Positions 1 through 7,748 are shown, numbered from the stretch's first letter. The stretch is 20,340 nt of DNA from CALJEL01 sp041082235 (GCA_041082235.1 JBDOIG010000276.1:1-20340), one strand, 5' to 3'. Notes: a model not told the origin generated them from the sequence alone. Numbers and translations are program-made.

Positions 1-636
1 GTTATTCCCTTTTATCTTTGTTACATTTTCTCCCGAACCCTCAATGTCAACATATTCCTTCATATTCAGGGAATTCGTTCCTATATCATACACCCCTGGC
101 ATAATCTTCAATAAACATGGATTAGTTTCAGATGGTATGCCACACCATGTGTTAATATCATTCATCGCTGTTACAGGGTCTGTATAATCACCACCGCTTT
201 TTGCTACAACCGCTACCCCAGCGTATTTCTTCTGATACACAGAATCATGGTTATGGTTAATATCTGCCTTTCCTGCTAAGGTTTCATTTAAACCTGTTAT
301 ATCAGACTGACTGTGGGCATGCACCATAGGAGCAAATTCTGAGGCATGCTTTCCATCCACTGTATCTGCATCAAGTCCAGCAGATGATATCTTTGTGCCT
401 GATATAGGACCTGTTATCTTGGCATCTGTTACTGCTCCATCTGCTATCTTTGAGGTCGTTATTGCTCCATCCTGTATATGCCCTGTCTTTATCCCGCTTC
501 CTGTGTTTGTGTCCTGCCCGCTTGTCCCATCTGCCTCTTTTATGTGCTGTGAAAGAATTGAATCATCAGGTGTAGCAAATACATTACCGGTTAAACAAAT
601 TATTGATATTAAAGTTATCAATATTATCCTCTTCAT
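1..636 (-). CDS. Secreted protein with tail-fibre-like and beta-helix-like motifs, 3' end outside window
   Basis: I read this frame directly on the minus strand; 212 codons are open to the window edge, so the C-terminal part is missing. An ATG at 634-636 is preceded by GGAGG with a 7-base spacer. Residues 1-21 (MKRIILITLISIICLTGNVFA) are a typical Sec signal peptide, so the product is exported. The mature part has the repetitive pattern DGAITTSKIADGAVTDAKI at about 56-74, then DADTVDGKHASEF and HAHSQSDITGL, which are common in phage tail fibres and bacterial surface or trimeric fibre proteins. From about residue 142 the text (AKSGGDYTDPVTAMND, then IMPGVYDIG and YVDIEGSGENVTKIKG) resembles the start of a pectate-lyase-like parallel beta-helix. 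The function is unknown; a surface fibre or carbohydrate-binding or -cleaving protein is possible. It lies downstream of recJ but has its own candidate promoter and a long leader. Confidence 0.8.
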   Translation of the reverse strand, partial: MKRIILITLISIICLTGNVFATPDDSILSQHIKEADGTSGQDTNTGSGIKTGHIQDGAITTSKIADGAVTDAKITGPISGTKISSAGLDADTVDGKHASEFAPMVHAHSQSDITGLNETLAGKADINHNHDSVYQKKYAGVAVVAKSGGDYTDPVTAMNDINTWCGIPSETNPCLLKIMPGVYDIGTNSLNMKEYVDIEGSGENVTKIKGNN

Positions 637-660
637 CTTTGCCCTCCATAATTTTTATTT

Positions 661-679
661 TTACGCAAAAAATGCGTAA
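661..679. repeat. 7-bp perfect inverted repeat in leader of the secreted-protein gene
   Basis: TTACGCA at 661-667 and TGCGTAA at 673-679 flank an A5 loop. The repeat sits about 25 bases upstream of the start codon at 636 and just before the ribosome binding site. It could be a weak mRNA hairpin or an operator. There is no following T-run on the minus strand, so it is not a convincing terminator. Confidence 0.5.
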
Positions 680-768
680 TTAAGCTCTTAAAACAAATTA
701 GAATGATGCAATTGCAGGGTCTTTGTTCCGACGGTTAAGAAGAATGGTTTCTAACAGGGTGTGTTTAT

Positions 769-812
769 AATGAATGAATGAATGAATGAATGATTGATTG
801 ATTGATTGATTA
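769..812. repeat. Compound tetranucleotide microsatellite (AATG)n-(ATTG)n
   Basis: About five to six AATG/TGAA units run directly into about five ATTG/TGAT units over roughly 44 bp. It lies about 130 bp upstream of the start of the secreted-protein gene at 636 and downstream of that gene's candidate promoter, so it would be transcribed in the leader. Its total length is not a multiple constrained by coding. Confidence 0.85.
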
Positions 813-844
813 GATATGCTGTTCTGACTCCCTCCATAGGCAAT

Positions 845-873
845 TTTTTATCACAAAATAACTCTGCTGTCAA
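845..873 (-). promoter_or_regulatory. Candidate sigma-70 promoter for the secreted-protein gene
   Basis: On the minus strand TTGACA (868-873) is followed after 17 bases by TAAAAA (845-850). The -35 is perfect and the -10 matches 4 of 6. It lies between the recJ stop (911) and the secreted-protein gene, giving a leader of about 200 bases that includes the microsatellite. Confidence 0.45.
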
Positions 874-910
874 GTTTTTCAAAAGTTTCACAATTATTAA
901 ATAGTTTACC

Positions 911-2596
911 TCATTCTACAGCCCTTCTTATTGCCCTTATCTTGAGCTGAATCGATCTCCTGCCATTGAAATCATTAATCTGAGGAGAAAAGGCAATATC
1001 CACAGGATCTGATGCGAGGTCTATGAAATCTGCCATGCCAAAGCCAATAACATCAAATTCACGGCCTTCCTGTTTGAGCCTGAGTTTTAGATGACCATTG
1101 CCCACTACCCTGCTTTCTAAAGGAATTATGTTCTTTGCTCCAAGAAGAGGCTCTTCGTTTCCATACCCAAGGGGCTCAAGACTTTTAAGCTCATTAAGGA
1201 GGTTATAATTTATCTGGTCAAAGGATACTTGAGCATCTATCCTCAGGGTGGGAACAGGTTTTTCTTCTTTAAGATAGGCCCTCAACGCCTTCTGGAGCTC
1301 TCTTTCAAAGTCCTCAAATTCCTTTAGATAAAGACTCAATCCAGCTGCCTGACTGTGGCCACCGTATCTGATAAAAAATTTCTTAAGTGAATTAAGTATA
1401 CTCATAATATCTATCTCAGGAATGCTCCTTAGAGAACCTGTTACTATGCCATCTTTTATAGTAAAGATAAAGGCAGGTCTATAAAACTCCTCCTGAAATC
1501 TTGAGGCTATTATGCCAAGCACTCCAGCATGCCAGCCCTCCTTGGCAAGTACAATTCCATCAGGTATATCATCATATTTCAGCCTGAAAAGTTCCTGTGC
1601 TTCTTCATATATATCTTCTTCAATAGATTGTCTCTGCCTGTTAAGTCCATCAACCCATACTGCAAGAGCTTCTGCCTCTGATGGATCTTCAGTAATAAGA
1701 AGCCTTATTACCTCTCCTGCCTCTTCAAGCCTCCCTGGTGCATTGAGTCTCGGAACAAGGCTGAAGGAAAGATTTGAAGGTGCAAGCTCTCTATCCTTCA
1801 TCCCTGATATCTCAAGTAATGCCATGAGCCCAGGTCTTTCTGTATCCTTTAAAAGGCCAAGTCCCTCTGAAAGTATATGTCTGTTTTCACCCCTGAGGGG
1901 CACTATATCTCCCACTGTGGCAAGAGTAAGAAGATCAAGATATTCCATGAGGGGGTCAATACTTCCATAGAGTGCCTGAAGGAGTTTGAAAACAACACCC
2001 GCTCCTGATAGATGCATGGTGTGACTTTCAGGATTAAGCTTTGGATTCAGCACTGCTATTGCCTCTGGAAGAAGCACCTTGTCTTCATGCATTAAGGGCA
2101 GATGATGGTCTGTTATGATAAGGTCAATGCCAAGCCTCCTTGCCTCTAATGCCGGGCTGAATGATTTTATACCGCAGTCAACAGTAATAATCAGGGATGC
2201 ACCGAGTTCCTTTGCCCTTCTGAGGCCTGGCTCATTAAATCCATATCCATGAGAATGCCTTGAGGGGATAAAAAAATAGACTTCTGCACCGAGCCTTTTA
2301 AGGGCATCAAAGAGGATTGATGTCCCTGCGAGACCATCCACATCATAATCTCCATGTATCAGGATAGGCTCCCTGTTACGGATAGCCTCCTTTATTCTCA
2401 GGACAGCTGCCTTCATATCCCTAAGAGAAAATGGGTCTGAAAGAAGAGAAAGAGAGGGATAAAGAAATTCCTTTATATGGTCTGGCTCTTTTACACCCCT
2501 GTTAATCAATATCTGGGAAAGGGTCTTTGAGATCCCTGTCTTTCTTGAGATATAGGTAAGGTATTCGTCATTCGTCCTTGAAAGGACCCACCTCAC
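911..2596 (-). CDS. recJ: Single-stranded-DNA-specific exonuclease RecJ
   Basis: RecJ degrades single-stranded DNA 5' to 3' in recombinational and mismatch repair, using two metal ions bound by DHH-family motifs. Visible motifs are GDYDVDG (about 82-88), TVDCG (about 139-143) and TDHH (about 161-164), followed later by a DHHA1-type glycine-rich stretch (IRYGGHSQAAG) and a C-terminal OB-like region. At 561 aa it has the usual RecJ length. The start is GTG at 2594-2596; the ribosome binding site AAGGAG overlaps the secF stop codon (TAAGGAG) with a spacer of 7, indicating translational coupling. It is the last gene of the yajC-HD-secD-secF-recJ run; a secDF-recJ order is also seen in other bacteria. 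Confidence 0.95.
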   Translation of the reverse strand: MRWVLSRTNDEYLTYISRKTGISKTLSQILINRGVKEPDHIKEFLYPSLSLLSDPFSLRDMKAAVLRIKEAIRNREPILIHGDYDVDGLAGTSILFDALKRLGAEVYFFIPSRHSHGYGFNEPGLRRAKELGASLIITVDCGIKSFSPALEARRLGIDLIITDHHLPLMHEDKVLLPEAIAVLNPKLNPESHTMHLSGAGVVFKLLQALYGSIDPLMEYLDLLTLATVGDIVPLRGENRHILSEGLGLLKDTERPGLMALLEISGMKDRELAPSNLSFSLVPRLNAPGRLEEAGEVIRLLITEDPSEAEALAVWVDGLNRQRQSIEEDIYEEAQELFRLKYDDIPDGIVLAKEGWHAGVLGIIASRFQEEFYRPAFIFTIKDGIVTGSLRSIPEIDIMSILNSLKKFFIRYGGHSQAAGLSLYLKEFEDFERELQKALRAYLKEEKPVPTLRIDAQVSFDQINYNLLNELKSLEPLGYGNEEPLLGAKNIIPLESRVVGNGHLKLRLKQEGREFDVIGFGMADFIDLASDPVDIAFSPQINDFNGRRSIQLKIRAIRRAVE

Positions 2597-2607
2597 TTAT
2601 CCACTCC

Positions 2608-3513
2608 TTATCTCTTCTGGTTCATCCCGCCAAAGAGAAGCACCACAGGACTTGCCACAAATATGGAGGAGTAGGTCCCGATCACCACACCTATCAAGAT
2701 TGCCAGAGAGAAATCATGGATAGCATGGCCACCGAAAAGATAAAGTGCCAGGGCAGCAAAAAGGGTGGTAAGGGATGTTATTATTGTCCTTGAGAGCACC
2801 TCATTTATTGATCTGTTGATAAGTCTATCAATAGGTTCATTTATATTCTTTCTCATATTTTCTCTTATTCTATCAAAGACAACTACTGTGTCGGTAAGAG
2901 AATAACCTGCCACTGTAAGAAGGGCACTGAGCACAACAAGGTTAAATTCCTTCCCCAGGAGATAGAATATCCCGACCAGTGCAAGGACATCATGGAATGT
3001 TGCTACTGTTGCACCAAGGCTGAATCTGAATTTAAACCTGAGGGCAATGTATATAAGTATTCCAAGGGTTGCCATTGTTATAGCCCAGAGGGCATCTTCC
3101 CTGAGGCGTTTCCCAACCTTTGGCCCTATCTCTGTGGTGGACTCAACAGTAAAGTTCCTCTCGGGCATATGGGTCTTTAGGGCATTGATAATTGACTCTG
3201 TAAGTCTTGTTATCTCTTCTTCTTTTCTCTTTATCTTTACAATCAATTTTTTCTGTTCAGGAATGTCCTGAAGCTCGATATCCTTAAGCCCAGCCCTGTT
3301 GAAGGCATCCCTTATCTCTGAAAGGGTGAAGGGCTTAAGAAATTTTATCTCTATGGCTACGCCACCAGCAAAGTCAATCCCGAGATTTGCCTTACCCCTT
3401 GATATCTGGGCTATACCAACTATTCCGAGGATCATTAATATTCCTGAAAGGATAAAGGCGAGATATCTTTTACCCATGAAATCTATATTGGCATTCTTTA
3501 TGAGTTCAATCAT
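2608..3513 (-). CDS. secF: Protein translocase subunit SecF
   Basis: SecF works with SecD in the inner membrane, using the proton gradient to help pull Sec substrates across after SecA-driven translocation. The 301-aa protein has a first membrane segment at about 17-36, the conserved periplasmic entry GIDFAGGVAIEI at about 45-56, then five further membrane segments from about 138. Conserved membrane text includes GYSLTDTVVVFDRIRENM (about 203-220) and a SINEVLSRTIITSLTT stretch. It overlaps secD by 4 bases (ATGA), the standard coupled arrangement. Confidence 0.96.
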   Translation of the reverse strand: MIELIKNANIDFMGKRYLAFILSGILMILGIVGIAQISRGKANLGIDFAGGVAIEIKFLKPFTLSEIRDAFNRAGLKDIELQDIPEQKKLIVKIKRKEEEITRLTESIINALKTHMPERNFTVESTTEIGPKVGKRLREDALWAITMATLGILIYIALRFKFRFSLGATVATFHDVLALVGIFYLLGKEFNLVVLSALLTVAGYSLTDTVVVFDRIRENMRKNINEPIDRLINRSINEVLSRTIITSLTTLFAALALYLFGGHAIHDFSLAILIGVVIGTYSSIFVASPVVLLFGGMNQKR

Positions 3514-5135
3514 ATGCTGAGCCTCCTTAGTTCTGTCTTCCTTGAGATTATCATGTCAAAGACAGTCTTTGTACCAATAAGTGCTGTAAACAGATTTATG
3601 GCAACACCAAGGCTGAGTGTTACTGCAAATCCTTTTATGGGACCTGTTCCAAACTGGAAGAGCACAGCTGCAGTTATAAGGGTTGTTACATGGGAGTCAA
3701 AGATTGTCCAGAATGCCTTTTTATATCCGGAATCAATGGCTGCACGGGATGTCTTACCCTGCCTGAGCTCTTCACGGATTCTCTCAAACATAAGGACATT
3801 TGAATCCACTGCCATTCCGATCGCAAGGATTATTCCAGCAATACCAGGCAGGGTAAGTGTTGCATTGAGCATAGCCATTGCACCTATGAGAAGAAAAAGA
3901 TTAAGTACAAGGGCAACATCTGCAATAAGGCCTGAAAGCCTGTAATAAAAGAGCATGAAGAGCACCACCATTATAAAGGCCCCGATTCCAGCTATCTTTC
4001 CAGCCTCTATAGAGTCCCTTCCAAGGGAAGGACCTACAGTAACATTTTCAAGAAGCCTCAGGGGTGCTGGCAGGGCACCTGCCCTCAAAACTATAGCAAG
4101 GTCCTTTGCCTCATCCATTGTAAAGCTTCCTGTTATCTGGGCATTTCCTCCAGATATCCTCTCCTGTATCACCGGTGCAGAATAGACATTTCCGTCCAGT
4201 ATAATGGCAAGCCTCTTTTTAACATTCTTCCCTGTTACATCCTCAAAGATCTTTGCACCAAGGGAATTAAAGGTAAGGGAGACATAGGGCTCATTGAACC
4301 TTGAATCTATCTGGACCCTTGCATCTGTAAGAAGAGAGCCTGTAAGAAGGACCTCTTTCTTGAGGATATAAGGCCTTTTGTACACCTCTCCTGTCTGTTT
4401 GTCAATTATCCTCTGAAATAATATCTCATCGCCCTCGGGCAGTCTGGGAACGAACCTCTTTAAAAATTCCTCCTCTTCAGCTGGTTTTACTGATACCGGG
4501 AGTTCATTCCAGAGGGGTGATTCCTCATCAAGGAGTTTGAATTCAAGCTGAGCTGTCTTTCCTATAAGCTCTATTGCTCTTTTTGGGTCCTTTATCCCTG
4601 GAAGCTGGACCACTATCTCATCCTTACCCTGCTTCTGGATCGTTGGTTCAGCCACTCCAAACTGGTCTATCCTGTTACGAATTGTTTCAAGGGCCTGGTC
4701 TCTGGCATTATCAAGAATCCTTGTAATCTCACCTTCTGAATATCTCACGATAAGGGCCTGAGGGGTTCTTTCTATACTCATCTCTGGATAGTTTTCCTTT
4801 ATAAGCATTTCAATATCAGCCTGAGATGGGCTGACCTGTACATGGTCACCCTTTGGAAGAACCTCTGCCTTTATATTCTTTTTCTCAAGAACTGACTTCA
4901 ATGACTGGCTGAGTCTGTCATTCATAACCTCAATAACCTTTTTTGAGTCAACCTCAAAGACAAGATGGGTTCCTCCCTGAAGGTCAAGACCGAGGACAAT
5001 ACCCCTATCGGGCATATTGTCCTTCCACCATCCTGGCATGTAATCCCACAGAGAGGTATTTGGCAAAAAGAAGATAAGAGAAATAAGAATAGTGCAGAAT
5101 ATGAGAGCCAATCTCCAGCGAACTGTCTTTTTCAT
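3510..5135 (-). CDS. secD: Protein translocase subunit SecD
   Basis: SecD is the larger partner of SecF. Membrane segment 1 is at about 8-25, followed by the conserved motif GLDLQGGTHLVFEV at about 49-62. Next come the periplasmic P1 domain, with the DQFGVAEPTIQKQG stretch near 157-170, and a substrate-gripping region ending in RAGALPAPL. The five C-terminal membrane segments begin near residue 380, with GMAVDSNVLMFERIREEL as the family signature. The 541 aa length is normal. The ATG at 5135 follows AAGGAGG, which overlaps the stop of the HD-domain gene (TAAGGAGG), so the two genes are translationally coupled. Confidence 0.96.
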   Translation of the reverse strand: MKKTVRWRLALIFCTILISLIFFLPNTSLWDYMPGWWKDNMPDRGIVLGLDLQGGTHLVFEVDSKKVIEVMNDRLSQSLKSVLEKKNIKAEVLPKGDHVQVSPSQADIEMLIKENYPEMSIERTPQALIVRYSEGEITRILDNARDQALETIRNRIDQFGVAEPTIQKQGKDEIVVQLPGIKDPKRAIELIGKTAQLEFKLLDEESPLWNELPVSVKPAEEEEFLKRFVPRLPEGDEILFQRIIDKQTGEVYKRPYILKKEVLLTGSLLTDARVQIDSRFNEPYVSLTFNSLGAKIFEDVTGKNVKKRLAIILDGNVYSAPVIQERISGGNAQITGSFTMDEAKDLAIVLRAGALPAPLRLLENVTVGPSLGRDSIEAGKIAGIGAFIMVVLFMLFYYRLSGLIADVALVLNLFLLIGAMAMLNATLTLPGIAGIILAIGMAVDSNVLMFERIREELRQGKTSRAAIDSGYKKAFWTIFDSHVTTLITAAVLFQFGTGPIKGFAVTLSLGVAINLFTALIGTKTVFDMIISRKTELRRLSI

Positions 5136-5144
5136 CTCGCCTCC

Positions 5145-5837
5145 TTAGGCCATTCTTGTATTGTTGATATAGAGATGGAAATTACAATTAAGGATTCTCG
5201 CAGCCTTTCTTGATGCATTCATCCTTGAAAGGAATATCTCAAAATAATCTATCACCTGTGAGATCCTTGTATCAATTGTTACCATCAATTGAATGGTTCC
5301 TGTACCCTGAATACCGTTTCCCTTTTTTATAAGTAGCTCTGAATTTGTTGCGGCAAAATTAACCCTGTCATGTATATCCTCTGATACACTGGATGGATGT
5401 CTTACCCTGCTACGGTGCACATCTGACTTATCTGCTATGAGAAGTGCAGCCCCTACAGGATCAGGCACTATCACACCTTCGTCCTCCTCATGTCCAATAA
5501 TAGCCATCATTACCCTCGTTATCTCAGAAAGACCGATTTCAAGCTCCTCAAGTACATCCTTTGCAAGAAGGGCGCTTATCCTGTTATGGTGCTGCCTTCC
5601 AAGCATATTACCTATATCGTGAAGATAACCTGCTATCTGGGCAAGGAGTGCCTCTTCTTCAGGATAATCAAGTTCCTTGAGAATCCTGTAAGCTGTGCTT
5701 GATACTATCTCAGCATGTCTGAAGCCATGCTCAGTATAACCAATTGCCTCAAGGTATTTATCTGCATTGGTTATATACTGTCTTGCCCTCTCACTCTGTC
5801 TCAGTCTGTCAATGAATTCCGCTGTAAGAGTCCTCAA
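5145..5837 (-). CDS. HD-domain metal-dependent phosphohydrolase
   Basis: The protein is a 230-aa HD-superfamily hydrolase, likely acting on a nucleotide or phosphate ester, with substrate unknown. Candidate metal ligands are H41 (HGFRHAE), H73-D74 (YLHDIGN), H83/H84, H116 (IIGHEEDE) and D137 (IADKSD), the order expected for a single HD domain. The N-terminal part before H41 is helical. The start is TTG at 5835-5837, with GAGG seven bases upstream; no better in-frame start exists before the HD motif. It lies between yajC and secD. The 97-bp junction with yajC is almost entirely a dispersed palindromic repeat, whose outer end supplies the TTTGAGG used as the ribosome binding site. Confidence 0.85.
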   Translation of the reverse strand: MRTLTAEFIDRLRQSERARQYITNADKYLEAIGYTEHGFRHAEIVSSTAYRILKELDYPEEEALLAQIAGYLHDIGNMLGRQHHNRISALLAKDVLEELEIGLSEITRVMMAIIGHEEDEGVIVPDPVGAALLIADKSDVHRSRVRHPSSVSEDIHDRVNFAATNSELLIKKGNGIQGTGTIQLMVTIDTRISQVIDYFEIFLSRMNASRKAARILNCNFHLYINNTRMA

Positions 5838-5845
5838 TTCTTAAC

Positions 5846-5930
5846 CTCAAAGTGGCTTCGCCCCTTTGAAACCCCATAAAAAATAAATTTTTATTATAAA
5901 AGGGAGTTTGAGGGACTTCGTCCCTCAAAC
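5846..5930 (-). repeat. Dispersed two-hairpin palindromic repeat, copy A
   Basis: The first hairpin, read on the minus strand, has perfect 11-bp arms, GTTTGAGGGAC and its complement (5906-5930, 3-base loop). An AT-rich spacer follows (5871-5905). The second hairpin (5846-5869) is TTTCAAAGGGGC against GCCaCTTTGAG, with one mismatch. It fills the gap between the yajC stop (5935) and the HD-gene start (5837). The other copies are at 7611, 10250 and 14614 in the opposite orientation. Confidence 0.9.
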
Positions 5931-5934
5931 TGGT

Positions 5935-6270
5935 TTAATCCTCTTCTGTATCGGGCCTCTTTGCAGCAATATATCCCTTGCCGAATTTGACCTTCACATT
6001 CTCAGCAATCTTCAAGGTCACTGTATTTGTTCCTACAGCCTCAACAACCCCATAAATACCACCTGCTGTAACAACCTTGTCTCCCCTTTTCAGAGACTCA
6101 AGCATCCTCTGATGCTCCTTTGCCCTCTTCTGTTGCGGTCTGATGAGCAGGAAATAAAAGATCACAAAGATCAGCACAAAGGGGATCAATGTGCTCAGGA
6201 GTGCTCCAAGACCTCCTGCCTGTTGTCCTCCCTGGGGTTGTGGACCCATTGCCCATGCTAAATCAAACAT
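5935..6270 (-). CDS. yajC: Preprotein translocase accessory subunit YajC
   Basis: YajC is a small inner-membrane protein that associates with SecDF. This 111-aa protein has an N-terminal Gly/Gln-rich stretch, one membrane segment at about 27-45 (LIPFVLIFVIFYFLLI) and then the family signature RPQQKRAKEHQRMLESL and GDKVVTAGGIYGVV. The cytoplasmic tail ends in acidic residues. AAGGAGG lies five bases before the ATG. It starts 36 bases after the stop of the outer-membrane protein gene, so the two are probably cotranscribed. Confidence 0.96.
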   Translation of the reverse strand: MFDLAWAMGPQPQGGQQAGGLGALLSTLIPFVLIFVIFYFLLIRPQQKRAKEHQRMLESLKRGDKVVTAGGIYGVVEAVGTNTVTLKIAENVKVKFGKGYIAAKRPDTEED

Positions 6271-6306
6271 GTTGCCTCCTTGTATTTTAATTCGTAATCC
6301 GTAACT

Positions 6307-7071
6307 TTAAAACTCTATTCCTGCCTCAAGAAATGGCCCTTTGAGTTTAAACTCAGACTCTATATCTGAATAATCAATCTTTACATCCTCATACCTGTAG
6401 CCACCTGCAATAAAAAGAGGACCAAAAGGGGATACCTTAAGCCTTCCGATAATATCATAATAATGGTTTGAGCTATAGGCAATGCCCCTGAATTCACCTT
6501 CTATCTTTAATAGGTCAATGGGCTTTACCTGTACACCTGCATAGACCATCGGAACAGGGATCGTGGCACTCTTTGATGCAGTAAGTCCTGTTGTTGGCTG
6601 GTCTACCTTTGCATAGAAATCAATTATCCTTGCATTAAGACCAAGTTCTATATTCAAGATTCCAAGGGTAAGGGTCTTGAGCCCCGGTATCCCATAATAA
6701 AGGGCAATATCATAATGGTCAAGCTGAACCTCTGAATCAAAGGGAACATTAGCATTAAACGTCTTATCACCAAATTTGAAACTCACATCCTTCTGTCCTC
6801 TTCCGTCAAACCTGCTTGGTGTTGCCATGAGATAGATATTGGGTATTACAAGTGGCATATCAATCTTTAGCCTTCCAAATACCTTTGTCTCCTTGTCATA
6901 ATTAAGGTTCTGATCAATGTCAAGCCTGTCTGTGCTTGTTAAAGGCTTGTAGCTCACATATCCCTCTGGATCCTGATTCCAGGCTCCTAAGGATGCCTCA
7001 ATGCCTATGGCAGAGGCAATTGCAGGGACAAACAAGGTCAAGAGGCTAATGATATAAATTAATCTCTTCAT
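6307..7071 (-). CDS. Outer membrane beta-barrel protein
   Basis: The frame could extend to 7122, but I place the start at the internal ATG 7069-7071. GGGGG lies just upstream there, and the following 21 residues (MKRLIYIISLLTLFVPAIASA) are a clean signal peptide. The mature part (about 233 aa) has alternating amphipathic strands such as VFGRLKIDMPLVI, LDHYDIALYYGIPGL, IEGEFRGIAYSS and LFIAGGYRYEDVKI. It ends in an aromatic residue (LEAGIEF), as expected for Bam-dependent outer-membrane barrels. It resembles the TIGR04219 barrel family (recognition from memory). It is first in the yajC-secDF operon, so an export substrate and export machinery share a transcript. Substrate and role are unknown. 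Confidence 0.75.
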   Translation of the reverse strand: MKRLIYIISLLTLFVPAIASAIGIEASLGAWNQDPEGYVSYKPLTSTDRLDIDQNLNYDKETKVFGRLKIDMPLVIPNIYLMATPSRFDGRGQKDVSFKFGDKTFNANVPFDSEVQLDHYDIALYYGIPGLKTLTLGILNIELGLNARIIDFYAKVDQPTTGLTASKSATIPVPMVYAGVQVKPIDLLKIEGEFRGIAYSSNHYYDIIGRLKVSPFGPLFIAGGYRYEDVKIDYSDIESEFKLKGPFLEAGIEF

Positions 7072-7515
7072 AATATCCCCCTTTTTGGGAACGTATTCCG
7101 GCCAATGGCCACTTTGTCTCAATATTATGCATTTAAATCAAGATATTTTTCAACAGGTCTCTGGACCGGCACCTTAAATTCGTGATGCAAGATACATGAT
7201 ACGTGAAAGATAATATTAACTGATCATTATCGCATTATAAAGGCTTTGAGGCATACTGTGCTATTGCAAACCTGTTTCTATCAGCAATCCCAAGAATTTC
7301 AAATCTTGCCCTGATTTGCTGTTAGAAATCTAAAAATAGGCAGACACCAGTCTTTAGCTTTTAAAGGCATTCTTCAAGTCTTAAAAAGTATCCTTTTGAT
7401 GAGTTTATCTTACCTTTATTGTCTTGTTAGATATTAAATACACCTAACTCCCTCTTTTGTTCCTTTTTCAGACAGCACCTCCCTTTATATTCATCAGTTA
7501 GCCTTGTTTTTTAAC
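7072..7515. other. Intergenic region without a gene; decayed sequence
   Basis: No reading frame with coding character survives here. On the minus strand, short open stretches such as FEILGIADRNRFAIAQYASK (near 7240-7300) are broken by stops and could be remnants of the transposase gene that starts at 7742, but I cannot assign them. A short heptamer-like repeat lies at 7184-7211. No strong promoter for the outer-membrane protein gene is visible. Confidence 0.4.
7184..7211. repeat. Degenerate heptanucleotide repeat (GATRCAW-like), four units
   Basis: Four consecutive 7-base units, GATGCAA, GATACAT, GATACGT and GAAAGAT, lie in the intergenic region. A related run is at 11238-11258. Confidence 0.45.
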
Positions 7516-7742
7516 TTATTTATAGTCATGTATCATCTCCTTTATCCCATAGGCCCTCATAAATTCACTGTAAAGGGCAAGCCCGCTCCTTGATGTGAGG
7601 TTGTCCCTGAGTTTGAGGGGCAAAGCCCCTCAAACTCCCTATTAATTAATTTAAAAATTTATTTTCTGGATTTCAAAGGGCTCTGCCCCTTTGAGTTTTG
7701 AAGGGCGAAGCCCTTCAATGGTAAGAGATTTTGTTTTATCAT
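7516..7742 (-). pseudogene. Disrupted 5' end of a DDE transposase gene
   Basis: On the minus strand an ATG at 7740-7742, preceded by AAGGAGG, begins MIKQNLLPL, and coding text is then interrupted by palindromic DNA at about 7612-7718. On the other side the text resumes as LRDNLTSRSGLALYSEF, followed by MRAYGIKEMIHDYK and a stop at 7516-7518. The combined pattern, LLPxK followed by LTSRSGLALYxEFxRxxGI, resembles the N-terminus of IS1380-like DDE transposases (family recall, not a search). The two halves are not in the same frame, and the remaining roughly 400 residues of a transposase are missing. This is a dead remnant of an insertion sequence split by repeat copy B. Confidence 0.5.
7611..7718 (+). 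repeat. Dispersed two-hairpin palindromic repeat, copy B, with a third hairpin
   Basis: The first hairpin has perfect 11-bp arms GTTTGAGGGGC and its complement, with loop AAA (7611-7635). An AT-rich spacer follows (7636-7668), then a second hairpin TTTCAAAGGG...CCCCTTTGAG (7671-7695). Immediately after comes an additional hairpin, TTGAAGGGC, GAA, GCCCTTCAA (7698-7718), not seen in the other copies. The copy interrupts the transposase remnant. Confidence 0.9.
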
Positions 7743-7748
7743 AATCAA

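Noticed and set aside
395..679. 94-codon plus-strand open frame at the left end
   Set aside because: It is the antisense of the signal-peptide gene at 1-636 (minus), which has a ribosome binding site, signal peptide and family-like motifs; the plus frame has low-complexity residues and no such support.
769..812. Tetranucleotide tract considered as a CRISPR or iteron array
   Set aside because: Units are 4 bp and contiguous without spacers, so it is a microsatellite; no CRISPR-like repeat-spacer structure or cas gene is present in the window.
1512..1970. 152-codon plus-strand open frame
   Set aside because: Serine-rich antisense shadow of recJ with no start context or family resemblance.
7072..7122. 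Upstream start adding 17 residues to the outer membrane protein
   Set aside because: The extension would bury the signal peptide, and the internal ATG at 7071 has a purine-rich ribosome binding site.
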